DNA of 36,750 bases from Clostridiales bacterium (lineage in GTDB: Bacteria; Bacillota; Clostridia; Oscillospirales; Acutalibacteraceae). Below, piece after piece: positions 8,035 through 16,003 of the stretch. Positions within the stretch are counted from its first letter, which is position 1. Each line of letters begins with the position of its first letter. The position numbers and the translations under genes were made by a program. The notes beneath the pieces are model-generated. The model did not search any database and was not told the DNA's origin. It saw nothing but the letters and a program-made list of their open reading frames with translations. Where the stretch lies: assembly GCA_019416455.1 (NCBI GenBank), contig DXXG01000017.1, positions 1-36,750 on the forward strand. Direction: 5' to 3'.

Positions 8035-9288
8035 TCAAATTCCCAGATAGGGATCAGGGTCCACTCGGACACCATTATAGTACACCTCGAAGTGAAGGTG
8101 GTTCCCAAAAGATTCTCCCGTGCTCCCCACATAGCCGATGATCTGTCCCTGCTCCACATACTGTCCCGGCGAGACCGCCAAAGAACTGCAATGGGCATAG
8201 CGGGTAGCGAAAGTTTCGTTGTGCCAGATGAGCACGTTGTTGCCCCAGGACCAATGATACTCCGCCTGGATGACCTCCCCCGCCTGAGCCGCCACGATGG
8301 GCGTTCCATAACCAGCTGCGATATCTAGGCCATTGTGAGGGCCGTTGAAATACATATCACCGAAGTGACCGGAGATGGAGCCCACTCCCACCCCAGGCAA
8401 AGGCCACATGGGCGAGAAACCGCTTTGCAGTCCGGGCGTGACAGGATCCACGCCGGTGATATCGGAAGGTTGTCCACTCTCCGAGGTGCCTTGGCTGTTT
8501 TCCTGGGCCTGCTGCTCTTTTTTCGCCTGCTCTTCCCGGTTTCGTTCCTCGATCAGCTGCTGGAGCCTGGCCTGAAGCTCGGCGTCTTCAGCCTCGTTCT
8601 GAGCGATCTGCTCCTGCGCGTCCGCCTGCTGGGTCTCCAAGCTGGCTACCAACGCATCATTTTCAGCATAGAGCACCTCTAACTCCTCTTGGGCTGCCTC
8701 GATGGCTTTCTTCGATTCCGCTACTTCTTCCTGGGCCTCCACCAGATCCGCCCTGTCCCCCTGGGTCTTTTCCATGTACTCATTGAGCTGGTCCAAAAGG
8801 GACTGATCGTGCTGGGCGGTGACTTCCAAAAGTCTCTGTTTCAGGAAGAAATCCGACAAGCTGCTGGAATTGAGGAGGATCTCCAGTGTGCCCACAGACC
8901 GGCCACCGCTGACATACACCGCCCGCAATCTTTGACTGAACAGGTCGATGGTGTCCTGATACTCCTGTTCGGAAAGCTCCAGCTTGTCCTCCAGGGCTCC
9001 GATCTTCAGGTTCAAGTCCTCAATGGTGGCCCTGGCGTCGTCGATCTGCTGCTCTGTCTGGTCGATCTTGCCCGTCAGCTCCGCCTGGTAGGCTAAGGCC
9101 GCGTCCTCGTCTTCTTTTAGTGCGTCGATCTTTTTTTGCAGATCTTCATTTTCCTGAGCCAACTCCTCCTGCCGCTGTTGGACTTCGTCAATAGTGGTAG
9201 CGATGACCCGCACCGGAACCACCAACGCCGCGGCGATCACCACGGCGCAGCACCGCCGCAGCCACAGCCTTTTCCCCTTCTTTTTCAT
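8035..9288 (-). CDS. Secreted coiled-coil M23 (LytM-type) peptidoglycan endopeptidase
   Basis: A 417-residue cell-wall hydrolase of the EnvC/M23 type. The N-terminus MKKKGKRLWLRRCC plus a hydrophobic stretch ending about residue 29 is a signal peptide or anchor. Residues about 30-260 are a long Glu/Gln-rich coiled coil with a central non-coiled break. A Pro/Ser/Gly linker leads to the zinc peptidase domain, where H318-x3-D322 (HNGLD) and H397-L-H399 (HLHFE) supply the metal and catalytic residues, so it looks active. It likely cleaves peptide cross-bridges during growth or division. It is a single-gene unit with its own promoter and terminator. AGGAGGG precedes the ATG. Confidence 0.9.
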   Translation of the reverse strand: MKKKGKRLWLRRCCAVVIAAALVVPVRVIATTIDEVQQRQEELAQENEDLQKKIDALKEDEDAALAYQAELTGKIDQTEQQIDDARATIEDLNLKIGALEDKLELSEQEYQDTIDLFSQRLRAVYVSGGRSVGTLEILLNSSSLSDFFLKQRLLEVTAQHDQSLLDQLNEYMEKTQGDRADLVEAQEEVAESKKAIEAAQEELEVLYAENDALVASLETQQADAQEQIAQNEAEDAELQARLQQLIEERNREEQAKKEQQAQENSQGTSESGQPSDITGVDPVTPGLQSGFSPMWPLPGVGVGSISGHFGDMYFNGPHNGLDIAAGYGTPIVAAQAGEVIQAEYHWSWGNNVLIWHNETFATRYAHCSSLAVSPGQYVEQGQIIGYVGSTGESFGNHLHFEVYYNGVRVDPDPYLGI

Positions 9289-9357
9289 ACGATCCCTCCT
9301 TTTCCTCCTCTCTGTTCTGGCAATTCCAAAACAGCAGGATAAACTATCGCATGATTT

Positions 9358-9386
9358 ATGTTACCATAACTCGTCTTTATCCGCAA
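9358..9386 (-). promoter_or_regulatory. Probable promoter of the M23 peptidase gene
   Basis: Minus-strand TTGCGG and TAACAT are separated by 17 bases. The surrounding 9289-9553 region is AT-rich, has no open reading frame that looks real, and otherwise holds nothing I can name. Confidence 0.4.
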
Positions 9387-9553
9387 CCAAATCACACATT
9401 TTAACTATTTATTTTTTCAAAAATCGCAAAATACAGTCAAATACATCTAATCCATTCCCTATATAGTTACCCTACACCGACATAAATTTACGAAGCCACG
9501 TCTTTCTAGACCAAAAAAGCACAATAAATGCTGGGAAACTTTCAAAACGCCTC

Positions 9554-9602
9554 TTGACCTTTTTTGACCAGCAAGATAAACTCTCTATAAAGATGAGAGT
9601 TT
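9554..9602 (+). promoter_or_regulatory. merR promoter with MerR-type dyad
   Basis: TTGACC (9554-9559), 17 bases, TAAACT (9577-9582). The -10 is overlapped by the perfect dyad AAACTCTC-N9-GAGAGTTT (9578-9602). The inner half-sites ACTCTC-N9-GAGAGT match the spacing and sequence of ACCCTC-N9-GAGGGT at 10502-10522. Position over and after the -10 suggests autorepression. Confidence 0.6.
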
Positions 9603-9614
9603 AGGAGGGTCACA

Positions 9615-10478
9615 ATGAAAGAAGATCTGCTTCCTATCGGCAAGATGGCCGCGCTCAATCGGGTCTCTATCCCCACCCTGCGGCTCTACGACGAAAAGGG
9701 ACTGCTAAAGCCCCGATATATCGACCCGGAAACAGGTTACCGCTACTACGATATCAGCCAAAACGCCCGCCTGGATATGATCGTGTACATGAAAGAACTG
9801 GGCATGAGCCTTTCGGAGATCGCCCAAGCACTGCAAAAGGAGGACATGTCCCTCATCGAGGAACTGCTCTCCCAGAAAAATGAGCAGATCCACCAGCAAA
9901 TGCGCCAGTTGCAAGCCCAGCACGACGCGGTGGAACGGGCCATCATGTCCATTGAGCGGTACCGCAAATCCCCCGTTACCGGCACCCTCTCTCTGGAATA
10001 TATCGACCGCCGGTACATCTGGGGGATCCCCTGTTCCTCCAATTTTTACAGCAGTGGAATCCACTGCTACGAGCGGCTCCTGCGGGATCTGCGGCTGAAG
10101 CTGGAGGAAAACGGATTCCAGCAGATCCACTCCTATAACATTGGCACTTCCATCACCCGGGAGGACTATGAAGCCGACCGCTTTACAGCCAGTCAGATCT
10201 TCATTTTCACCAGTCACCGTGATCAAAATGGACGTGCCTCTTTGCAGACGGTGGAAAGCGGTATGTACGCCTGTGTCTACCTAGACAACTACGACGATGA
10301 GATCTCCTGCGCAAAAAAACTGCGGGACTACTGCCGTTCAAACGACTACCACATCGCGGGGGATTACATCTGTGAAGTGATGACGGGATTCAACGTTTTT
10401 GACAGCGATCCCCGCAGCATGTTCCTCCGTCTCCAGGTCCCCGTGACCTTCCAAAAAGCCGGTTCTGAAAAAATGTGA
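9615..10478 (+). CDS. MerR family regulator with BmrR/GyrI-like effector domain
   Basis: A 287-residue transcription factor. Residues about 6-75 form the MerR winged helix (LPIGKMAALNRVSIPTLRLY, then the wing GYRYYD). A coiled-coil dimerisation helix follows at about 80-120. The C-terminal 160 residues resemble a multidrug-binding GyrI-like domain. It has no Cys pattern for metal sensing in the DNA-binding half, so a small organic ligand is more likely. GGAGGG lies upstream of the ATG. The next gene has a promoter with a 19-bp spacer and a dyad identical in layout to the one in front of this gene, so it very probably controls both itself and its neighbour. Confidence 0.85.
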   Translation: MKEDLLPIGKMAALNRVSIPTLRLYDEKGLLKPRYIDPETGYRYYDISQNARLDMIVYMKELGMSLSEIAQALQKEDMSLIEELLSQKNEQIHQQMRQLQAQHDAVERAIMSIERYRKSPVTGTLSLEYIDRRYIWGIPCSSNFYSSGIHCYERLLRDLRLKLEENGFQQIHSYNIGTSITREDYEADRFTASQIFIFTSHRDQNGRASLQTVESGMYACVYLDNYDDEISCAKKLRDYCRSNDYHIAGDYICEVMTGFNVFDSDPRSMFLRLQVPVTFQKAGSEKM

Positions 10479-10498
10479 ATTCTTTCACAAAAAGCCTC

Positions 10499-10529
10499 TT
10501 GACCCTCCTCCTACATGAGGGTTTATACT
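10499..10529 (+). promoter_or_regulatory. MerR-type promoter with 19-bp spacer
   Basis: TTGACC (10499-10504) and TATACT (10524-10529) are separated by 19 bases, the over-long spacer characteristic of MerR-activated promoters. The dyad ACCCTC-N9-GAGGGT (10502-10522) lies within the spacer. The sequence around the -35 (GCCTCTTGACC) repeats that in front of the merR gene itself. Confidence 0.78.
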
Positions 10530-10594
10530 GGCATCAATAGGAGAGGGATCCTAAGATGCCCTCACAACTTCAAACAGCCAAAGGAGGCTTTCCC

Positions 10595-11620
10595 ATGGAA
10601 AAGATCAAAGTGGTTCAGTACGGCTGCGGCAAAATGGCAAAATATACCCTGCGCTATCTTTATGAGCACGGCGCTCAGATCGTGGGCGCTATCGACGTCA
10701 ACCCGGAAGTGGTCGGTATGGACGTGGGCGACTTCGCTGGGCTGGGTTTGAAGACCGGTGTCATCATCTCCAACGACGCTGACAAAGTTCTGGACGAGTG
10801 CGATGCTGATGTGGCTATTGTCACGCTGTTCAGCTTTATCGGGGACATCTACGACCACGTGGAGAAATGCGTCTCCCGGGGCATCAATGTGATCACCACC
10901 TGCGAGGAGGCCATCTATCCTTGGACCACCTCCGCGGCACAAATCAACAAGCTGGACGCTCTGGCCAAAGAGACCGGCTGCACCATTACCGGCTCCGGCA
11001 TGCAGGATATCTTCTGGATCAACATGGTGGCGATGGTGGCCAGCGGCTGCAACCGCATCGAGAAGATCAAAGGCGCTTACAGCTACAATGTAGAGGATTA
11101 CGGACTGGCTCTGGCCCAAGCCCATGGCTGCAACTTGACTCCGGAGGAATTTGAGGCCCAGATCGCCCATCCCGCCGAGTTCGAGCCTTCCTACGCCTGG
11201 AACGCCAGCGAAGCCATTTGCGGCAAGCTGGGTCTGACCATCAAGTCCATCGATCAGAAGCATGTGCCCTATATTGTGGATCACGACGTATACAGTTCCA
11301 CCCTGGGCAAGACCATCACAGCCGGTAACTGCATCGGCATGTCCGCTGTGGTCACTATCGAGACCATGCAGGGAATCACCATCGAAGAGGAGACCATCGG
11401 CAAGGTGTACGGCCCCGAGGACGGCGACCAGTGCGACTGGTGGATCACCGGCGAGCCCAACACGGAATACCACGTAGTGAAGCCCGCCACTGTGGAGCAC
11501 ACCTGCGCCACCATCGTAAACCGGATTCCCACACTGCTGAATGCTCCTGCTGGCTTCGTCACCTGCGATCAGCTGGATCCTCACTGCTACCTCACCTATC
11601 CCATGGAGTACCACCTGTAA
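10595..11620 (+). CDS. 2,4-diaminopentanoate dehydrogenase-like NAD(P)-dependent oxidoreductase
   Basis: A 341-residue protein of the DapB-N-terminal (dihydrodipicolinate reductase-like) fold, closest in my recollection to 2,4-diaminopentanoate dehydrogenase of the clostridial ornithine pathway. It shows a Rossmann start (IKVVQYGCGKM), AIDVNPEVVGMDVG, and the NVITTCEEAIYPW segment typical of that family. The canonical GLGAMG loop is replaced by GCGKMA. The ATG at 10595 follows AAGGAGG at the right distance; an upstream in-frame ATG at 10556 lacks a site. No other ornithine-degradation genes are nearby, so the true substrate may be another amino or keto acid. Apparent activation by the adjacent MerR regulator suggests a detoxification or inducible catabolic role. 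Confidence 0.6.
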   Translation: MEKIKVVQYGCGKMAKYTLRYLYEHGAQIVGAIDVNPEVVGMDVGDFAGLGLKTGVIISNDADKVLDECDADVAIVTLFSFIGDIYDHVEKCVSRGINVITTCEEAIYPWTTSAAQINKLDALAKETGCTITGSGMQDIFWINMVAMVASGCNRIEKIKGAYSYNVEDYGLALAQAHGCNLTPEEFEAQIAHPAEFEPSYAWNASEAICGKLGLTIKSIDQKHVPYIVDHDVYSSTLGKTITAGNCIGMSAVVTIETMQGITIEEETIGKVYGPEDGDQCDWWITGEPNTEYHVVKPATVEHTCATIVNRIPTLLNAPAGFVTCDQLDPHCYLTYPMEYHL

Positions 11621-11642
11621 ATCAATATCGTAAATCATAATG

Positions 11643-11685
11643 GCCGCGCCACAGCAGTTATTCCACTGCATGTGGCGCGGCTTTT
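11643..11685 (+). terminator. Rho-independent terminator
   Basis: An 11-bp GC-rich stem (GCCGCGCCACA / TGTGGCGCGGC) with a further 5-bp inner stem (GCAGT/ACTGC) is followed by TTTTT. Confidence 0.92.
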
Positions 11686-11744
11686 TGCTGGCTCTCAAAC
11701 GGAATCCGGCCTCACATTTTTCTTAATTCTTTTTCAGGAAATAT

Positions 11745-11773
11745 TTGTGCTCTAAACGCGAATATGCTATATT
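11745..11773 (+). promoter_or_regulatory. Probable promoter of the three-component sensor operon
   Basis: TTGTGC and TATATT are separated by 17 bases, about 90 bases upstream of the response regulator start. Confidence 0.55.
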
Positions 11774-11865
11774 CAAGTCAGTTTTAGTGGAAAATTTTTA
11801 GCGGATTCAGGGAACGTTTCACATAACTTCCTTTGTCCGCTGTTCCGGGAAAGGAATGGTGCTCC

Positions 11866-13146
11866 ATGGCCGCAAAAACTCTGTATACGCTGATTGTCGC
11901 CGACGATGAGGACGAACTCCGCGAGGCGGTTTGTACCATGGTCCCTTGGCAGGAATATGGATTCAAGCTATTGGGCAGCGCCAGCAACGGTCTGGACGCC
12001 TTGCAGATGGTGGAGCAGTATGAGCCTGACCTGCTGCTCACCGATATCCGTATGCCCTTTATCTCCGGAATCGAACTGGCCCGCCACGTTCGTGAGATAC
12101 GTCCTGCCACCAACATCGCGTTTCTCAGCGGGTACGATGACTTCGAGTACGCCAAGCAAGCGATCCAGTACAACATTATCAGCTACATGCTGAAACCGCT
12201 GACCTTGGAAGGCCTAGTGGCGGAACTGCGGATCATCCGCAAAAAGATCGACGCCCAGTTTGAACTGTTCCGCCAGGCGGAATCACAGACAGCCAGTCAG
12301 GACCTTCGGACCCCCATGCTGATGCCCCTGGTGCTTGACGATTACGCGGAGGCCTGGGACGATTCCCAGGCGGAAGCCTACGGCAGAGACTGTGGTCTGC
12401 TGCGGGACGAACTGGACAAACCCTGCTACACAGTGATGGTTTCCGCTTTGTTGGACAAAACCGGTGCAAACAAAACCGCTCCTTCTTTCGTCGCCCCAGT
12501 GGATACTCTGTCGGCCAAATATTTTCGAGGAGTGAATTTCTTCGCCGCGGGAAAAGTTATCTCCGTCCTCATGGGGAACCCCTCTGACTTTGAGGAATAC
12601 CTTCACATTCTTGCCGATGAGATCCCTCAGATGGCCTCCCGTATCCTGGGGATGCGGTGCAAGATCGGCGTGAGCCGCATGACCCATTCCCTCACTTCCC
12701 TTCACAACGCTTACAAGGAAGCTATGGAAGCGCTGCGTCAAGTGGACTCCTCCGAAAACTATGTTCAGTTCATCAACGATCTCGCCCCTGCCGCCAAAGG
12801 TGGGAGCTTGCTCTGCAAACGCGCCCTGGAAGCCCTGGACCAGCGTTACATGGAGGAGGATCTCTCCCTGGTCTCTCTGAGCAGTATGCTGGACGTGAGT
12901 CCCAATCATCTCAGCGCCTGCATCAAGAAATACGCTGGGGAGACTTTCATCAATATTCTGATCGGCAAACGGATGGAAGCCGCTCGGGACCTGCTGGTCA
13001 ATTCCAATATGAAGATCCAAGACATCGCTCGAAAGTGCGGGTATTCAGACCAGCATTATTTCAGCTACTGCTTCAAAAAGTACTGCGGTGAATCTCCCAA
13101 CGCCATGCGCCGCCGGCTGGAATTGGAAAAGGAGAAAGCCACATGA
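11866..13146 (+). CDS. YesN-type response regulator (receiver plus AraC HTH)
   Basis: A 426-residue response regulator. The receiver domain at the N-terminus has the acidic pocket (ADDEDE, D13-D14), the phosphoacceptor D60 in LLLTDIRMP and the conserved Lys in MLKPL. The C-terminal 100 residues are an AraC-type DNA-binding domain (LSSMLDVSPNHLSACIKKY and IQDIARKCGYSDQHYFSYCF). The ATG at 11866 is preferred to an upstream TTG because of AAAGGAA upstream and because the receiver begins right after it. It overlaps the kinase gene by ATGA. It is likely the activator of the sugar ABC transporter genes downstream. Confidence 0.9.
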   Translation: MAAKTLYTLIVADDEDELREAVCTMVPWQEYGFKLLGSASNGLDALQMVEQYEPDLLLTDIRMPFISGIELARHVREIRPATNIAFLSGYDDFEYAKQAIQYNIISYMLKPLTLEGLVAELRIIRKKIDAQFELFRQAESQTASQDLRTPMLMPLVLDDYAEAWDDSQAEAYGRDCGLLRDELDKPCYTVMVSALLDKTGANKTAPSFVAPVDTLSAKYFRGVNFFAAGKVISVLMGNPSDFEEYLHILADEIPQMASRILGMRCKIGVSRMTHSLTSLHNAYKEAMEALRQVDSSENYVQFINDLAPAAKGGSLLCKRALEALDQRYMEEDLSLVSLSSMLDVSPNHLSACIKKYAGETFINILIGKRMEAARDLLVNSNMKIQDIARKCGYSDQHYFSYCFKKYCGESPNAMRRRLELEKEKAT

Positions 13147-14864
13147 TCAAAGAAAGAATCTACCGCACTGGGCTGCGGGTGACCACTATCCTGGTGTTCA
13201 TGGTAGTGGGGATCGTAGCTGTCACCCTGTGCTGTTTGATCTCCCTGTTTATGAACCGTTACTGGAATTCCGTGATGCAGGGAGCTCGCACCACCAGTTC
13301 TCAGTCGGTCTCTCAAGTTTCCAACACTGTCTCCAACTACCTGACAGATATGAATCAAGCCATGGAGATGGTGGAACAATCCATGTCCGAAAATGAAAAA
13401 GACCGGGACGAACTCATGAACGCTTTTCTCACCTTCCGTCCCGACATAGTAGCTGTGACAAGTTATTCTTCCGAGGGGGAACTGCTGCAATGCTGGTCCC
13501 CTGGCCATACACTGCGGGAAAATATCTACCAGAACCTTTCCTTCAACTTGGAACAGGCCCATGCCACTAATTCTCCCTTTATTTCCCTACCCCATGTAGA
13601 AAGTATTTTTGAACGCTATTACCCTTGGGTGGTCACTTTGACGGCCCCTCTCCCCCAAGGAGAAGAGATCGCCTGGGTCTCTCTGGACCTGAGCTTCTCC
13701 AGCATCTCCAGCCATATCAACAACGTGAGTATCGGCCAGCACGGCTACTGCTTCTTAATGGACAAGGACGGGAATATTGTGTACCACCCTCAACAGCAGC
13801 TGCTCTATTCTGGTCTGAAATCTGAGGACACTGAAAAGCTGGCTGCCTTTTCTGACGGCACCTATTCCGATGACACTGTGATCTACTCCCTGACCAGTGT
13901 GGAGGGCAGCGACTGGCGAGTGGTGGGCGTAAGCTATATGGATGAGCAGGTCAACCGGACCGTGCAGGAAATGATCCAGCTTTTAAGTCTGCTGGCGGTC
14001 ATCATCCTAATTACCGCCTGGTTCACAAGCTGGCTGCTTTCCCGGCTGCTGGACCGTCCTCTGCGCGGACTGGCTTCCGCCATGGAAAGCTTCGAGTCCG
14101 ATGCCGATCATTTTACATATCACCCGGTTGGCGGCACCCGGGAAGTGCAGGAGCTTTCCAGCTCTTTCGGTCACATGGTGATGCGCATCCAGCAACTGAT
14201 GACCACCGTGAGAGAGGAAGAAGTGAACCTTCGCAAAACCGAACTGAAAGCGCTGCAAGCCCAGATCAACCCCCATTTTTTATACAACACTCTGGACTCC
14301 ATCGCCTGGATGTGCGAACAGGGCCGCAACACGGACGCCGTTAAAATGGTCCACGCGCTGGCTACCCTTTTCCGCATCAGCATCAGCAAGGGTCACGAGC
14401 TGATCCCCATCGCCAAGGAGATCGAACACGCGGAAAGCTATTTGCAGATCCAAAAATACCGCTACAAAAACAAATTCACCTATGAATTTCATGTGGACCA
14501 AGCCTGCCTGGAATACCTCTGCAACAAGATCACTCTTCAACCCATCATCGAAAACGCCATCAATCACGGCCTGGATCTTCTGGTAGACGAGGGCCGCATC
14601 GATGTCTACGTACAGCAGGACGGTGAGGACATTCTATTCTGCGTGGAAGACAACGGTGTAGGCATGAGCCAGGAACAAATCGTCTCTATTATGGAACACG
14701 GCCCGAAAGACCGCACAGGCATCGGGATCCGCAATGTGAACGACCGGCTGAAGATCTATTTCGGCAAAGAATACGGCTTGCACATCACCAGTCAGCTGGA
14801 TGTGGGCACCCGTGTGGAGATCCGTATGCCCAAAGTAAAGGAGGGCCATTATGAAGCGAAATAA
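13143..14864 (+). CDS. YesM-type sensor histidine kinase
   Basis: A 573-residue membrane kinase. Transmembrane helix 1 spans about residues 14-38, followed by an extracytoplasmic Cache-like region to about 275. Helix 2 (about 278-300) leads into a HAMP segment. The His_kinase domain has the phosphoacceptor H378 in QINPHFLYNTLDS, and the C-terminal ATPase shows N-box NAINHG, G1 box DNGVGM and GIGIRNVNDRL. It overlaps the response regulator by 4 bases and the lipoprotein gene by 14 bases, indicating translational coupling of all three. The tethered lipoprotein encoded next is probably its ligand-presenting partner. Confidence 0.92.
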   Translation: MIKERIYRTGLRVTTILVFMVVGIVAVTLCCLISLFMNRYWNSVMQGARTTSSQSVSQVSNTVSNYLTDMNQAMEMVEQSMSENEKDRDELMNAFLTFRPDIVAVTSYSSEGELLQCWSPGHTLRENIYQNLSFNLEQAHATNSPFISLPHVESIFERYYPWVVTLTAPLPQGEEIAWVSLDLSFSSISSHINNVSIGQHGYCFLMDKDGNIVYHPQQQLLYSGLKSEDTEKLAAFSDGTYSDDTVIYSLTSVEGSDWRVVGVSYMDEQVNRTVQEMIQLLSLLAVIILITAWFTSWLLSRLLDRPLRGLASAMESFESDADHFTYHPVGGTREVQELSSSFGHMVMRIQQLMTTVREEEVNLRKTELKALQAQINPHFLYNTLDSIAWMCEQGRNTDAVKMVHALATLFRISISKGHELIPIAKEIEHAESYLQIQKYRYKNKFTYEFHVDQACLEYLCNKITLQPIIENAINHGLDLLVDEGRIDVYVQQDGEDILFCVEDNGVGMSQEQIVSIMEHGPKDRTGIGIRNVNDRLKIYFGKEYGLHITSQLDVGTRVEIRMPKVKEGHYEAK

Positions 14865-15813
14865 ATCCATCCTTCTTCTTGCCGTTATGGCCTTGTCCTT
14901 AATGTTCGGCTGCGCCTCTGCAACCGATTCTCCCCAGCACACCGTGACACTGATCGCCAAATCTACGGAAACAGAATTCTGGCTGTCCGTGTTCGCCGGA
15001 GCGGAAGCTGCCGCCACAGAGTACAATATGAAGCTCAACATCGTGGGTCCTGAGACAGAGGAAGATTACGAGACCCAGAACGATATGGTGAAAGAGTCCA
15101 TGGACAACGGCACGGAAGCTCTGATCTTTTCTGCCATCCACTATGACGAGAATTCGGAAGCCATCGACACGGCGGCTCAAAGCGGCATCAAGATCGTCGC
15201 CATTGACAGCAACGTGGCTTCCGACGCGGTCAGCACCTACATCGGCACCGACAACTACGCCGCCGGACAGATGGCCGCTCAGGCTGCTTTGGAACGAGTG
15301 GAAGGCGATCTTACAGTGGGGATCATCAACTATGACATCAGCAGTGCCAATGGCCAGGAACGGGAACAGGGCGCCGTGGACGCGTTCCAAGAAAGCGGCC
15401 GAGCTGAGATCGTCTCCGTAATCAACACTCTGGCGGAAGCCCAGCAAGCAAAGGCCGACACAAAGGAACTGTTGGAGCAGCATCCGGAAATCGATGTCCT
15501 GTTGGCGTTCAATGAACCTACCAGTGTGGGCGCGGCTATGGCGATCCAGGATCTCAACAGCGAAGATTCTATCTTTCTGGTGGGCTTCGACTCTAATGTG
15601 GCGTCCGTGGATGGATTGCAGGACGGCTCCGTAGACGCTTTGATCGTCCAGAACCCCTATGCCATGGGGTATCTAGGGGTAGAGAGCGCCTACAAACTGC
15701 TCAACGGTCAAGGAGGCGAACTGGAAAAAATTGTTGACACTTCCACCCAAATCGTAGACCGTGAAAATCTTTTTTCCATCGACAGCCAGAAGGCTTTATT
15801 CGCCTTTGAATAG
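14851..15813 (+). CDS. Sugar-binding lipoprotein, probable sensor component
   Basis: A 320-residue type I periplasmic-binding-protein fold with a lipoprotein signal: the hydrophobic start ends at the lipobox with Cys21 (LMFGC). The domain order is the ordinary one: VTLIAKSTETEFW at the N-terminus, IDSNVASDA, then GFDSNVASVD near the C-terminus. It is expressed in a cluster with overlapping genes together with a YesM kinase and YesN regulator rather than inside the ABC transporter operon. It therefore more likely feeds sugar-binding information to the kinase than transports sugar, as in known XylFII-LytS-YesN type three-component systems. It could also donate to the downstream transporter. Confidence 0.82.
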   Translation: MKRNKSILLLAVMALSLMFGCASATDSPQHTVTLIAKSTETEFWLSVFAGAEAAATEYNMKLNIVGPETEEDYETQNDMVKESMDNGTEALIFSAIHYDENSEAIDTAAQSGIKIVAIDSNVASDAVSTYIGTDNYAAGQMAAQAALERVEGDLTVGIINYDISSANGQEREQGAVDAFQESGRAEIVSVINTLAEAQQAKADTKELLEQHPEIDVLLAFNEPTSVGAAMAIQDLNSEDSIFLVGFDSNVASVDGLQDGSVDALIVQNPYAMGYLGVESAYKLLNGQGGELEKIVDTSTQIVDRENLFSIDSQKALFAFE

Positions 15814-15828
15814 CCTCTATTTAAGCGA

Positions 15829-15939
15829 TATGCACATAAACAATCAATATTATTGATGCATAGTGTTCACTTAAAATGGTTTTTTACCCTGTTTGCGGTG
15901 ATTTTTCATCTTGTTTCTACCCTTTTTTTCCGTTACCAT
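15829..15939 (+). promoter_or_regulatory. Palindrome and probable promoter of the Mgl-type operon
   Basis: The perfect dyad ATCAATA-T-TATTGAT (15843-15857) is enclosed by TATGCA (15829-15834) and TGCATA (15857-15862), together a candidate operator. Downstream, TTGTTT (15911-15916), 17 bases and TACCAT (15934-15939) could be the promoter. A small hairpin (GGACGT/ACGTCC) lies in the leader before the mglB ribosome binding site. The response regulator upstream is the likely binder. Confidence 0.45.
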
Positions 15940-16003
15940 GTAAGCAGACGGAGGGACGTACAGAACGTCCCCAAACAACGGATCTAGATAAGGAGAGATC
16001 ATC

